From Ferdinandcohnia sp036965045 (GTDB lineage Bacteria > Bacillota > Bacilli > Bacillales > Bacillaceae_L): DNA of 64,000 nt. Location of the stretch: positions 124,001 to 188,000 of the forward strand of contig NZ_JBALOV010000025.1 of the NCBI RefSeq assembly GCF_036965045.1. The letters run 5' to 3'. A model generated the notes under the pieces. It searched no databases. It had not been told where the DNA came from and saw only the letters and a list, made by a program, of their open reading frames with translations. Position numbers and translations under genes: made by a program. Positions within the stretch are counted from its first letter, which is position 1, and each line of letters starts with the position of its first letter. This document shows positions 17,779-26,764 of the stretch, piece after piece.

Positions 17779-18744
17779 CTACACCTCAATTTTGATGATT
17801 TTTTGAATAAGCAACCAACCAATTATTCCAGAAATCGCTCCAAAACCAAGTAATGTCCACCCGAGTGGGTGTGAAAGCAATGGACTAAAATATTCTGGAT
17901 TCATGACATTAAGGAGCAGTCCTAATATAACTGGAAGTAAAGATATTACCCACGCAGACATTTTCCCTTGTGCCGTTAAGGCATTTAACTCTTCCTTCAT
18001 TCGAACACGCTCTGTAATTGTGTCTTTAATCGTTTCTAGTATTTGTGTTAAATTCCCACCAGTTGTTCTCTGAATCAGTAAAGCGGTGACAACAATATCT
18101 AGGTCCTTATTTGGAAGGCGTTTTAACATAGCTTCAAAAGCCGTTTCCATGGAGACTCCAAGATTGATTTCCTGGATTGCTCGTAAAAATTCAGGTCCGA
18201 TCGGATCGGGTACTTCTTTTGCAATAATCTGCATCGCTTGCATAAAACTAAAACCCGATTTCATAGCTGTTGACATGGTTTCAAGCGTTTGGGGAAGTTG
18301 TGAAGCACATTTTAATAGCCGCTTTCCCCTTTTATATTTTAAATAGAATGCAGGAAATGCCCATCCAATAATAATTGACAAGAGAATGACAAACAGGTGT
18401 AGCTGGGTCAATAGTGAAATGACCAGGACAAAACCCACAATCACTAGTCGTAACAAGATAAACTCCTCTGGTTTTAATGGAATTCCCGCTGTCTCTAGCT
18501 CTTGTTGTAATCTCTCACTTTTATTCTTTCTCGGATGGATGACTGTTGATAGCTTGAGAAAGATTTCTTTCATTTTTAGACGCTCTTTTTTACTTGCCTC
18601 TGGCTCATCAACAATCATCGTGTTTCTAATGTCATTTGGGATAAACGTTTCGATTCTTCGTTTTACAACACTTTTTTCACGAAAAAAAGAGAATCCAATC
18701 CCCAAAAATAAAAGGATAAAGACGAGAAAGTAGATTAAAAACAT
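17779..18744 (-). CDS. tadB: Tad pilus inner-membrane protein TadB (T2SF domain)
   Basis: Second platform protein of the Flp pilus. About 321 residues: N-terminal helix, a T2SF domain with the conserved MSTAMKSGFSFMQAMQIIAK and TGGNLTQILETI segments, and C-terminal helices. ATG 18744 (MFLIYFLV) has GAGGTG upstream inside the tadA end and is preferred over the longer frame. Gene order tadA-tadB-tadC is conserved in Tad loci. Confidence 0.92.
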   Translation of the reverse strand: MFLIYFLVFILLFLGIGFSFFREKSVVKRRIETFIPNDIRNTMIVDEPEASKKERLKMKEIFLKLSTVIHPRKNKSERLQQELETAGIPLKPEEFILLRLVIVGFVLVISLLTQLHLFVILLSIIIGWAFPAFYLKYKRGKRLLKCASQLPQTLETMSTAMKSGFSFMQAMQIIAKEVPDPIGPEFLRAIQEINLGVSMETAFEAMLKRLPNKDLDIVVTALLIQRTTGGNLTQILETIKDTITERVRMKEELNALTAQGKMSAWVISLLPVILGLLLNVMNPEYFSPLLSHPLGWTLLGFGAISGIIGWLLIQKIIKIEV

Positions 18745-18748
18745 CTCA

Positions 18749-20092
18749 TTACACCTCATTAAACCAATCGCTTGGTAAGTCAATTCCGTAGTTTTCTAGT
18801 TTTTCAGATACGTACGGGCGAATTCCAGTTGAGGAATGTCTACCTTCTATTTTTCCGTCACTAGTAGTACCAGTTTGTTTAAAGGTAAAGAGGTCCTGTA
18901 AAATGATTGTATCTCCCTCCATACCGATAACTTCGGTAATATGCGTGATTTTCCGACTTCCATCCTTAAGTCTAGATTGTTGGATAATAAGATCAACGGC
19001 ACTTGAAATTTGTTCCCGAATGGCACGCACCGGTAAATCCATCCCCGCCATCAAAACCATTGTTTCCAAACGTGATAGCATATCCCTCGGGGTATTTGCG
19101 TGACCTGTTGCAAGAGAGCCATCATGACCTGTATTCATTGCTTGAAGCATATCAAGTGCTTCTGAACTACGAACCTCCCCAATTACCACACGGTCTGGTC
19201 GCATCCGAAGGGAATTTCGCACTAAATCACGAATCGCAATAGCGCCTTTTCCTTCAATATTAGGAGGCCTCGTTTCAAGTGAAATGACATGGTCCTGCAT
19301 TAACTGAAGCTCAGCGGCATCCTCAATCGTCACAATCCGATCATCATTTGGAATAAACGATGATAATACATTTAATAGTGTGGTCTTACCAGAACCGGTT
19401 CCACCACTAATAAAAATATTAAGTCTTGCTTTTACACACCCATCAAGGAACTTAGCCATTTCCTCACTTAATGTTCCAAAACCAATTAAATCTCTCATTT
19501 CCAAGCGTTTACTTGGGAATTTACGAATCGTGATCACAGGACCAACCAATGAGAGGGGTGGAATTATCGCATTCACACGAGACCCATCCGGCAACCTTGC
19601 ATCAACCATTGGGCTTGATTCGTCAATTCTTCTCCCAAGCGGTGATACAATCTTTTCAATCACCTGCATCACATGGTCGTCATCTCGAAAATAGCTATCA
19701 CTTTCAATCAACTTTCCCTTTTTTTCGATATAAATTTGGTAAGGACCATTCACCATAATCTCGGATACATCTGGATCATTTAAAAGAGGTGTAATTGGAC
19801 CAAAACCGATCAATTCGTTTGTAATCGTATCAATAAGCTCTTTTTTAGCTTCATGTGTTAAAAAGCGATCCGCATGTTCATTCAGAAATTCCATCGATTC
19901 TTTTTCAATAAATGTGATTTGTTCTTCCTCAGTCATCGCTGGGTGTTTCTTAAGTTCTGAAATGATATGCTGATGCAATTGAGTCTTTAGCTCTGATTCT
20001 TTTGGTTTCTTGGGTTCTTTTCGTTTTACTTCTTGAGGGCTTGTACTACTTACAGTATTTGTTTTTTCATTAAGTCGTTTTAATAGTGACAA
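18749..20092 (-). CDS. tadA: Tad pilus assembly ATPase TadA/CpaF
   Basis: Hexameric secretion ATPase that powers Flp pilin polymerisation. 447 residues: a charged N-terminal region, then a VirB11/GspE-type domain with SEIMVNGPYQIYIEKKG, Walker A GGTGSGKTT (about residue 228), an Asp box and RPDRVVIGEVRSSEALD, and the His-box ATGHANTPRD. It starts with TTG at 20092, supported by AAGGAGGG upstream. It lies 12 bases after the tadZ gene. Confidence 0.95.
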   Translation of the reverse strand: MSLLKRLNEKTNTVSSTSPQEVKRKEPKKPKESELKTQLHQHIISELKKHPAMTEEEQITFIEKESMEFLNEHADRFLTHEAKKELIDTITNELIGFGPITPLLNDPDVSEIMVNGPYQIYIEKKGKLIESDSYFRDDDHVMQVIEKIVSPLGRRIDESSPMVDARLPDGSRVNAIIPPLSLVGPVITIRKFPSKRLEMRDLIGFGTLSEEMAKFLDGCVKARLNIFISGGTGSGKTTLLNVLSSFIPNDDRIVTIEDAAELQLMQDHVISLETRPPNIEGKGAIAIRDLVRNSLRMRPDRVVIGEVRSSEALDMLQAMNTGHDGSLATGHANTPRDMLSRLETMVLMAGMDLPVRAIREQISSAVDLIIQQSRLKDGSRKITHITEVIGMEGDTIILQDLFTFKQTGTTSDGKIEGRHSSTGIRPYVSEKLENYGIDLPSDWFNEV

Positions 20093-20104
20093 ACCAAACC
20101 CTCC

Positions 20105-21280
20105 TTACTTTTTTCGAGTAATAGACTTCCAAAATGACGTTTTTTTCTTTGTAACTTCTTTTTGTTTCGGTCTTTCGATAAGTTCATCTGCTAATGCAAG
20201 AACCGATTTTGCTACTGGGGAGCGATGTGACATAGACACAAAAGGGTCCCCTTTATTAATAGAAGAAATCACTAATTTATAATCACTCGGAATCCGTTGT
20301 TTAATAGGTAATCCTAACACTTTTTCAATCATGTCTGTAGTTAGCTCAGCAGACTCTGTGTCACGGTTTAAAATCACTTTGATTCTGTCCTTCAACCCTA
20401 AAATACCAAGCGTATCAAGAGCTAACTTTCCATTCTTTAAGGACGGTAAATCAAGACTAGTGATTAACAAGATCTCATCCGAGTTTTCTAAAGCCACTAA
20501 GCTTGTTTCGACAAATGAAGGTGGCGTATCAATGATAATCACATCAAACGTTTTTTTCATTTCTTGAATAATCGTATAAATGTGCTCACCCGTAACAAGC
20601 TCTGCATATTCCGGTAAATGAGGAGAGGCTAGTATTTCAATACCAGTCTCGTCTTTTGTAAGATAGCCTTCAAGGGAAGTCGACCCTTCATCATATCCTT
20701 CTTTCATCCACTCATAGATCGTCTTTTTGGGCTTTTGATCAAATAAAAGGGGCACATCTCCAAATTGCAAATCTAGGTCAATAACCGCTACTTTCAAATT
20801 TTTCTTCATACAAGCCACCGCTAGATTGACACTTATTGTTGTCTTACCCACTCCACCCTTTGTACTACACACTGTTATAACCTTACCTTCGGTTGGTTCT
20901 TCCTGTGGGAATCGCTGACTCTTGAGGTGGACGATTTCTCTTGCCTTTTCAATCGCTTTTACACATTCTTGATCACTGTAAATATTAACTGCATCAACAG
21001 CGCCGGAATACATAGCCTTTTTTAAATCGATGCTTTCATCTGGTAAGAGTAAGACCACCGCAGTTTGAGGGTAGTGATACGTGATTTCCTGACAAACTAA
21101 GTACGGATCATTTGTCGAGAGTTCACCAAGTAAAATAATCGACTCCCCTTCAGTACCCTTCAATGCTGAATGTAGTTCCGTAACGGTATGAAAACTTGAA
21201 ATTACGTTTTGTTTGCCAATAAAGCCCTTCATTCTTTCGATATGGACATTCTTATCCATCAAAATATAATAATGAATCAC
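20105..21280 (-). CDS. tadZ: TadZ/CpaE-like pilus localisation ATPase
   Basis: MinD/ParA-type ATPase that positions Tad pili. 391 residues: residues 1-130 resemble a degenerate receiver domain, then a deviant Walker A STKGGVGKTTISVNLA (about residue 140), IDLDLQFGDVP and DTPPSF. It ends with a basic tail (KKKTSFWKSITRKK), a likely membrane-association element. It starts with GTG at 21280, with AAAGGTGAT upstream. First cytoplasmic ATPase of the operon, between cpaB and tadA, as in other Gram-positive Tad clusters. Confidence 0.9.
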   Translation of the reverse strand: MIHYYILMDKNVHIERMKGFIGKQNVISSFHTVTELHSALKGTEGESIILLGELSTNDPYLVCQEITYHYPQTAVVLLLPDESIDLKKAMYSGAVDAVNIYSDQECVKAIEKAREIVHLKSQRFPQEEPTEGKVITVCSTKGGVGKTTISVNLAVACMKKNLKVAVIDLDLQFGDVPLLFDQKPKKTIYEWMKEGYDEGSTSLEGYLTKDETGIEILASPHLPEYAELVTGEHIYTIIQEMKKTFDVIIIDTPPSFVETSLVALENSDEILLITSLDLPSLKNGKLALDTLGILGLKDRIKVILNRDTESAELTTDMIEKVLGLPIKQRIPSDYKLVISSINKGDPFVSMSHRSPVAKSVLALADELIERPKQKEVTKKKTSFWKSITRKK

Positions 21281-21300
21281 TTCAGATCACCTTTTTCCAC

Positions 21301-21798
21301 TTAAGATCCTGATGTTGGCTCTGTAGCAGGACTCCCCTTCAACATCAGACTGATTGCACCTTTACTTGTTGCATTCGCAATGGCAATCCCAGCTTCAGGT
21401 GCTACCTCTAGTGTGATGGTTTGATAATTATTTACACTCGCATCCTCGGCTACAGCCGTTGTTCTCCCAACAGCCAGGACCCTACTATTTTCTACCAAAA
21501 GCTGACTGTTATTCTCTGGAGAAGTAGCAATCACATCTACATAAGAGCCTGGAACAATAAACCCAGAAACACCTTGAACCTCATTAACAGAAACTGTAAT
21601 GGCCCTCTTTCCATTTTCTATTGGCAGTAGCTGTTTTATTTGCTCAGTGCTTTCTTCCGCTTGTTCACTTGAAGCAATGCCTTCTGAATCAGCAGCATTT
21701 ACAGGCTCTACATTCTTAGATTCCGTTATCAAATAGAATAAAGTCGCTGAAAACAATCCAAAGGTGATTGCAAAAATCCAAAGCTTTTTTCGGTTCAT
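21301..21798 (-). CDS. CpaB/RcpC-like Flp pilus assembly protein, short form
   Basis: 165 residues with one N-terminal membrane helix and an exported RcpC-like domain (RAITVSVNEVQGVSGFIVPG, SYVDVIATSP, QTITLEVAPEAGIAIANA). CpaB proteins are usually 230-300 residues; here most of the SAF domain is missing or very short, with an acidic linker in its place. Gram-positive Tad systems have no outer-membrane secretin, so it may link the pilus base to the cell wall; that role is inferred. Confidence 0.82.
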   Translation of the reverse strand: MNRKKLWIFAITFGLFSATLFYLITESKNVEPVNAADSEGIASSEQAEESTEQIKQLLPIENGKRAITVSVNEVQGVSGFIVPGSYVDVIATSPENNSQLLVENSRVLAVGRTTAVAEDASVNNYQTITLEVAPEAGIAIANATSKGAISLMLKGSPATEPTSGS

Positions 21799-21808
21799 AG
21801 TACCCCAC

Positions 21809-22714
21809 CTATTTTGTTAATTTATACCCATAAGTGCCATAGCTTTTTTGTGTGGAAGATATGCTTCCTGGGTAGGTTGTTTGAATAAAAGTTCCAATGA
21901 CTTCAGCATTACTGCTTGTTGATGTAACATTTTTTATGAAGAAAGTGGCAAAGCCAACAACCTCAACTTGTTTCACCTGTTTCGCATTATCAATTAAAAT
22001 CGGCTTGAAAACTGGTACTAAAATAAGTCGTTTGCAATCATCGCTGTAATCTAAATAAGTCTGATTTGGGCATGCTTGAATCCGCTTTGTAACAGCCGTA
22101 TATGTTTTTCCGGCCATGGCCCCTGTTTCAGTGTTTAACACATCGCCAACCTTTATTTCAAAACCATATCCATTTTCTAAATCTGTTTCATAATTTTTTG
22201 CACCGGGTCCAGTTAAGGCAAGTGCCCCAAAATTTCCATAGGTTGCATCAGCAACCTTCAGCTTGACTTCACTTCCAAATTGTAAGGAATTCGAATATTC
22301 TACCCCTAGTGGCACAGCCCCAACTCCTGATGTTACAGGCATCAAATCTACAGAAGCATCTGCCCGGATCACTGGATTTTCAAAACCAAGGGTACGAGCG
22401 AAAAATAACTGGACTTCCTTGTTTGCAATGACCTCGATCGTTGTTGAGTTATTTTGAATAAAGATTGAAAAATCACTTGGGTTCTCTTTATTAAGTTCAA
22501 TCGTTTTCGTTGCCATCATTTGAGCTTGAGTTTGATTTAGAGGCAGTTCCCCTGCTCCTGCTAAAGCAGCAGCATCCGCTACCTTTTGAATTTTGGCCTT
22601 TTCTAAGTATAGATTCCCCACATCAGCGACCAATGCAAGTAATCCTAAAAACACACTCATCATAATAGCAATAAGTACAATCGTTGCCCCATCTTCTTTT
22701 TTAAAAAATTTCAT
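21809..22714 (-). CDS. tadG: TadG-like pseudopilin/pilus assembly protein
   Basis: 301 residues. The N-terminal segment (KFFKKEDGATIVLIAIMMSV) is a type IV pilin-like signal with a hydrophobic helix, followed by the TadG_N region (VADVGNLYLEKAKIQKVADA, AALAGAGELP). No von Willebrand A domain is seen, which is typical of short Gram-positive forms. It contains a Cys pair (CPNQTYLDYSDDC) that could form a surface disulfide. The ATG overlaps the tadE stop in TAATG. Confidence 0.85.
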   Translation of the reverse strand: MKFFKKEDGATIVLIAIMMSVFLGLLALVADVGNLYLEKAKIQKVADAAALAGAGELPLNQTQAQMMATKTIELNKENPSDFSIFIQNNSTTIEVIANKEVQLFFARTLGFENPVIRADASVDLMPVTSGVGAVPLGVEYSNSLQFGSEVKLKVADATYGNFGALALTGPGAKNYETDLENGYGFEIKVGDVLNTETGAMAGKTYTAVTKRIQACPNQTYLDYSDDCKRLILVPVFKPILIDNAKQVKQVEVVGFATFFIKNVTSTSSNAEVIGTFIQTTYPGSISSTQKSYGTYGYKLTK

Positions 22715-23094
22715 TATTCTATCCTCATTGTTGTTTCATTTTCAAGCTGAAATGGATTCGGTACAACACGATCAAGAAGAGGGGTTGAAAGCGTAACTGG
22801 GTAAGAAATCGCAATGGTTACAAATTCACCCCTTGAGCGACCAATTTCAGGTGAAATATTCACTTTAACCAATTCGCTTGTCATTACTTCTGTTGCCTCA
22901 ACTGCAGTCCGCAGGATATCCTCATTACTTCCGCCTACACTTGCCACTCTAGCTGCCTCTCTACTTGCATGATTGAGGGTTAAATAAGCTGAAAAAATCC
23001 GTCCAAAATCAATGATTCCAAATACTAAAAACAAAAGGAGTGTAATCGAAAGTGCCATCTCAACAATTCCTTGACCATTCTGCTTTCGTATCAC
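22714..23094 (-). CDS. tadE: TadE-like pseudopilin
   Basis: 126 residues. The N-terminus NGQGIVEMALSITLLLFLVF is the TadE signature (G-Q-G then E at +4/+5 with a hydrophobic helix), a substrate for the prepilin peptidase encoded upstream. SREAARVASVGG in the mid region is typical. It starts with GTG at 23094 overlapping the peptidase stop by four bases, and is coupled to tadG downstream. Confidence 0.88.
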   Translation of the reverse strand: MIRKQNGQGIVEMALSITLLLFLVFGIIDFGRIFSAYLTLNHASREAARVASVGGSNEDILRTAVEATEVMTSELVKVNISPEIGRSRGEFVTIAISYPVTLSTPLLDRVVPNPFQLENETTMRIE

Positions 23095-23582
23095 ACTAAC
23101 TCAACTCCACTATAAAGAAGCGTCCCAATCACGATCGCAACTCCATAAGGAAAGGCATGATGCATATCCTCTTTATCGATTCCATCAAGTGTACGAAAAC
23201 GCATCGCAAAGAAGATCCTTTTGAAGAAGAAACCTACTTCTTTTTTATGAATTAAAATCGCTATCGCAATCACTCCGCCAATAATGGCAATCACGAAGAA
23301 TGATTGAAAAACAAAAGTACTACCCTTTAAAGCTCCAATTGCCCCAAGTAGCTTGACATCTCCTGCTCCCATACCACCAAGTACGTACGGAATTAATAGT
23401 AGACCGAATCCTGTAAGAATACCGAAAAAGCTAAATTGAAGACCGTCCCATCCATTTGATACTGTATGAAAAATAAGACCGATAAGCATGGTTGGAAATG
23501 TAACAAGGTTATATATTTTTCTTTCTTTTATATCTGTAATAAAAGAAATGAGAAGTGCCAAGAATAAACATACATTTAGCAT
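23091..23582 (-). CDS. tadV: A24-family prepilin peptidase (TadV/CpaA)
   Basis: Membrane aspartyl protease that processes Flp pilin and TadE/TadG. 163 residues with about five helices; the two catalytic aspartates are in DIKERKIYN (about residue 17) and the GxGD motif GGMGAGDVKLLG (about residue 74). It lacks the N-terminal methylase domain of type IV pilus peptidases, as is normal for Tad. The first gene after the pilin, separated from it by a terminator. Confidence 0.93.
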   Translation of the reverse strand: MLNVCLFLALLISFITDIKERKIYNLVTFPTMLIGLIFHTVSNGWDGLQFSFFGILTGFGLLLIPYVLGGMGAGDVKLLGAIGALKGSTFVFQSFFVIAIIGGVIAIAILIHKKEVGFFFKRIFFAMRFRTLDGIDKEDMHHAFPYGVAIVIGTLLYSGVELV

Positions 23583-23607
23583 TCATCCACCTCATTTTCA
23601 AGTTCAT

Positions 23608-23648
23608 TTAAAAATCCCCTACTCTCGCATTTTTAGGATAGTAGGGGA
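23608..23648 (-). terminator. Intra-operon terminator between pilin and peptidase genes
   Basis: Perfect stem TCCCCTACT (23615-23623) / AGTAGGGGA (23640-23648) followed on the minus strand by TTTTTAAATG. Partial read-through here would give far more pilin mRNA than assembly-machine mRNA. Confidence 0.88.
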
Positions 23649-23675
23649 ATTGGTTAGTTTACATTAATTCTATAA

Positions 23676-23864
23676 TTATTGAGCTGGTGGTGTAAATTCG
23701 GTACCAGTTAGTTTCTTTCCAATTTCAGCAAATTTTGTTTGAATTTGTTCACCGAAGAATGTGATTGCTGCAACTGCTGCTAGAGCGATAAGTCCAAGAA
23801 TCAAACCGTACTCAGTCATTCCTTGACCTTTTTCTTCTGTGAAAAATTGTTTAATTTTTTGCAT
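23676..23864 (-). CDS. flp: Flp-type major pilin
   Basis: 62-residue pilin subunit. ATG 23864 (MQKIKQFFTEEKGQG) gives the standard Flp prepilin: short basic leader, cleavage after Gly in KGQG|MTEYGLILGL-like context with Glu and Tyr at the +4/+5 Flp positions, then one hydrophobic helix and a short soluble tail ending FTPPAQ. The longer frame from 23924 is not needed. A run of G (GGGGG) about eleven bases upstream is the ribosome-binding site. It is preceded by a c-di-GMP riboswitch and followed by a terminator. Confidence 0.93.
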   Translation of the reverse strand: MQKIKQFFTEEKGQGMTEYGLILGLIALAAVAAITFFGEQIQTKFAEIGKKLTGTEFTPPAQ

Positions 23865-23920
23865 AATATATATTTCCCCCTCGAAATTTTTGTTTTTATT
23901 TTTTTGACAATCGATGAGGT

Positions 23921-24066
23921 ACAAAAAAGGGCGATATTATCCCGAAAGAATAATATCGCCCCTCAAGGGTTCGATTTATTTTTCGGTAGCTGGCGAGCAT
24001 ATTGTTTTCACAATGAAGCCCCTATAGCTTTGCGTCGCTAGGTTTCCCCAGGTTTGCCCTTATCGA
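23921..24066 (-). promoter_or_regulatory. c-di-GMP-I (GEMM-I) riboswitch with terminator, heading the Tad operon
   Basis: On the minus strand the aptamer (about 24066-23980) reads AGGGCAAACC, GGGGAAACC (GAAA-type tetraloop region), GACGCAAAGC, a variable hairpin, then CCAGCTACCGA: the conserved order of a GEMM-I RNA. It is followed by a strong terminator hairpin: 12-base stem 23950-23961/23929-23940 and a T6 run. The pilin start is 57 bases downstream. An extended -10 sequence TGTTATATT lies upstream near 24100. Whether ligand turns transcription on or off cannot be decided by eye. Confidence 0.93.
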
Positions 24067-24158
24067 TTTTGTCATTGTTGTTTGCCTTACGAGTTAGAAT
24101 ATAACATGCCTATACAGCATCAAACAATCAGTAGATAATGGAAAGGCAGGAAAGAAAT

Positions 24159-24491
24159 ATGAGCAAAAAGACTCATATTCGCATCTTAAATCTAGAACTA
24201 AAGACCTATGATACTTTTTTAAAACGGTTAAAAGGCTTGATGTTTCAACTTAAACCGATCAAAAACGAAGCTATCATTTTAGAGCCCTGCAATTCCATCC
24301 ATATGTTCTTCATGTTTTTTCCAATTGATGTTGTCTTTCTTGATAAAGAAAATCGAGTGGTGAAAACGAAGGAAGATGTGAAACCGTGGACCGTTATCTT
24401 TCCGGTTAAACATGCATATAAAACCATTGAAATGCCAGTCGGATCGATTCGGAAGTTTGGGATTCGGGATGGGTGTGTGATTGAGGTTTGA
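24159..24491 (+). CDS. DUF192-family protein
   Basis: 110 residues, a complete small DUF192 domain (RLKGLMFQ, NSIHMFFMFFPIDVVFLDKE, VMPVGS-like EMPVGSIRKFGI). No signal peptide is seen, unlike many DUF192 proteins, so it is probably cytoplasmic. ATG 24159 has AGGAAAG upstream and is preferred over ATG 24138. It is transcribed divergently from the Tad operon. Function of the family is not established. Confidence 0.82.
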   Translation: MSKKTHIRILNLELKTYDTFLKRLKGLMFQLKPIKNEAIILEPCNSIHMFFMFFPIDVVFLDKENRVVKTKEDVKPWTVIFPVKHAYKTIEMPVGSIRKFGIRDGCVIEV

Positions 24492-24542
24492 GTGGGATTC
24501 CTTGTCTGTCATACACAAAATATGAAATTTCGTAAATCCACC

Positions 24543-24573
24543 CAAAAAAATGCCATCCCGAAAGATGACATTC
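24543..24573 (-). terminator. Rho-independent terminator ending the pterin/signalling cluster
   Basis: AATGTCATC, loop TTTCG, GGATGGCATT with one mismatch, then T7 on the minus strand, directly after the stop of the GGDEF-EAL gene. Confidence 0.88.
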
Positions 24574-26649
24574 CTAATCATTATTCAACATATATTCTTT
24601 TATTTTTTCTACTGTTACTGGCTTTGAAAAATAATAACCTTGTCCCAAATCGCATCCAAACTGGACTAAAGCATCTGCCTGTTCTTTTGTTTCAATCCCT
24701 TCAGCCACAACCTTTAATTTCAAGCTATGAGATACGTTTATAATTGTTTGAATGATTTTCTGATTAGATTGTTCATGTTCAGAGTTATCAAAGAATGACT
24801 TATCTATTTTAATATAATCAAATGGAAGTTGAGATAAATAGCTTAAAGAGGAGTACCCTGTTCCAAAGTCATCTAACGATAAGTGAATACCTAAGCTCTT
24901 TATCCGTTCAAGTATTTTTACCGTTTTATTAATATCCAAAATCGCAATACCTTCTGTTATTTCCAAATTCAATAAGGAAGGTGGAAAGTTCGTTTGCATT
25001 AAAATCTTTTCAAGCTTCTCAACAATATTTTCCTGAAATAATTGGATTACCGATAGATTTACACTTACCATGATAGGTTTGGGTAACGTCATTACATGGT
25101 GAATAGCTTCTTCCAAGACCCAGTCGCCTAATTGATTAATAAATCCATTCTTCTCGGCAAGCGGAATGAATTCCATAGGGGAAATAAAACCGAACTCTGG
25201 ATGTTTCCATCTAATGAGCGCTTCGATCCCTTTTATTTCTTTCGTCACAATTTCAATTTTCGGCTGAAATTCCAAATAAAATTCACCTTGTGCCAAGCCT
25301 CTTTGAAAATCACCTGTTAGCTTTGCTATCCTTTCCACTTGCCTCATCATGGTGTCATCGTAAAATTCGTAACCCTTCCCATTCGTTACATTATCTTTAA
25401 TATGATGTAGTGCAATATTGGCATATTTTATTAATGAGTCAACACATACTGTATGTTCTGGAAATAAGCTTATTCCTATTCTTAGGGTCGATTCTAGACC
25501 AATATTAAGAGATTTGGGCACTATACTTATGATTTCCTCAACCATTCCTTCTACTTCAGAAATGCTCAATTCGCGCAACAGGATGAAAAATTCACAACCA
25601 TTATACCTTGTGATAAACCCATATTTATCAACTAATTCACTTATTTGATTTACAACTGATTTTAATACCTCATCGCCAACATTGTGACCGTATGTGTCGT
25701 TTATGATACTTAATTGAACAAAATCCATGTATAGGAGGGCAAGCTTTTTGTTTTGGGACTTTGCCACCTTTACTTCTTTTTCAAGCATTTTATGAAAAAG
25801 ATGTTTGTTAGGAACACCTGTCAATGAATCATAGTAGGCAAGAAAATTTATTTGCTCTGCAGACTTCTTTTTTTCTGTTATATCAAGGAATGTCCCCATT
25901 AATGCTGGTTTGTTTTTATAAGTTATGAGTGAGGATTGTAGCTCAACTATTCGTTTTTCCCCATTTTTTCGAACAATTGTAATTTCCTCTGAGCTGTTCT
26001 CTTTTCCACTTAAAAAATTGGAAACTCTTTTTAGAACGAGTTCTTTGCTCTTTTGGTCTAAAAGAGTATCATAGCGCATTTCAAGCAATTCACTTTCGGT
26101 ATAGCCTGTTATCTCAATCATCTTTTGATTAACAAATTGATATTTACTATCTTGGGATATATATACACCTAGTGCAGAATTCTCTACAAGTGTCTGGTAT
26201 TTTTCTTTAGACTCTTTTATTTCATTATCAAAAGTTTTCTTTGCGGTAATATCACGAGTCAGACCATTGAAACGAATGGGTTCGTTGAGATGAGAAACAA
26301 CTGGCTTTCCCTTGGTTTTAACCCAACCGATAGACCCATCCTTTCTTATAATTCGATATTCGATATTAACTGGAGTCATATTAACAAATGCATCAATAAA
26401 AACTTCTTCTACGTATTTATCCTCATGATAAATCGATTTGTTCCATAGCTTTAATTCAGTGTATTCTTGATGCGTATATCCAGATACTTTCTTGATGCCA
26501 TTCGTAAAAAGCATTTCATTTGTTCGGTAATCATATGACCAAAAGAAAATATCTATATCTTCTCCTAAAAAGTCTACATTCTCTTGACCTGTTTTTTTTA
26601 AAAAGGAAATCAAATTATTAACTTCAAAGTCTGTATAAATAGCATCCAT
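24574..26649 (-). CDS. PAS-PAS-GGDEF-EAL protein, probable c-di-GMP phosphodiesterase
   Basis: 691 residues: PAS/PAC domain 1 (about 25-140), PAS 2 (about 148-262), GGDEF domain (about 270-425), EAL domain (about 440-690). The cyclase signature is degenerate: RYNGCEF replaces GGDEF, so synthesis is unlikely, though it may still bind GTP. The EAL domain looks active: EALIRWKH, SVNLSV, LEITEG, SLDDFGTGYSSL, IKIDKSF and AEGIETKEQ supply the metal and catalytic residues. No membrane helix. AAGGTGAT precedes the start. It is the last gene of the riboswitch-headed cluster, separated from the STAS gene by 115 bases without a clear terminator. Confidence 0.92.
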   Translation of the reverse strand: MDAIYTDFEVNNLISFLKKTGQENVDFLGEDIDIFFWSYDYRTNEMLFTNGIKKVSGYTHQEYTELKLWNKSIYHEDKYVEEVFIDAFVNMTPVNIEYRIIRKDGSIGWVKTKGKPVVSHLNEPIRFNGLTRDITAKKTFDNEIKESKEKYQTLVENSALGVYISQDSKYQFVNQKMIEITGYTESELLEMRYDTLLDQKSKELVLKRVSNFLSGKENSSEEITIVRKNGEKRIVELQSSLITYKNKPALMGTFLDITEKKKSAEQINFLAYYDSLTGVPNKHLFHKMLEKEVKVAKSQNKKLALLYMDFVQLSIINDTYGHNVGDEVLKSVVNQISELVDKYGFITRYNGCEFFILLRELSISEVEGMVEEIISIVPKSLNIGLESTLRIGISLFPEHTVCVDSLIKYANIALHHIKDNVTNGKGYEFYDDTMMRQVERIAKLTGDFQRGLAQGEFYLEFQPKIEIVTKEIKGIEALIRWKHPEFGFISPMEFIPLAEKNGFINQLGDWVLEEAIHHVMTLPKPIMVSVNLSVIQLFQENIVEKLEKILMQTNFPPSLLNLEITEGIAILDINKTVKILERIKSLGIHLSLDDFGTGYSSLSYLSQLPFDYIKIDKSFFDNSEHEQSNQKIIQTIINVSHSLKLKVVAEGIETKEQADALVQFGCDLGQGYYFSKPVTVEKIKEYMLNND

Positions 26650-26764
26650 CGAATCACCTTTATTTCCAAAATTCTATATGTGCTCCAATAACATTCACGA
26701 CTGATTTAAACTATTGGTGTCCCGAGGAAAAAAATTGATATCTTTATACAAAAGTTGTAAAAGG

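Noticed and set aside
18086..19694. Plus-strand open frames opposite tadA and tadB
   Set aside because: Antisense to well-supported Tad genes, with no ribosome-binding sites.
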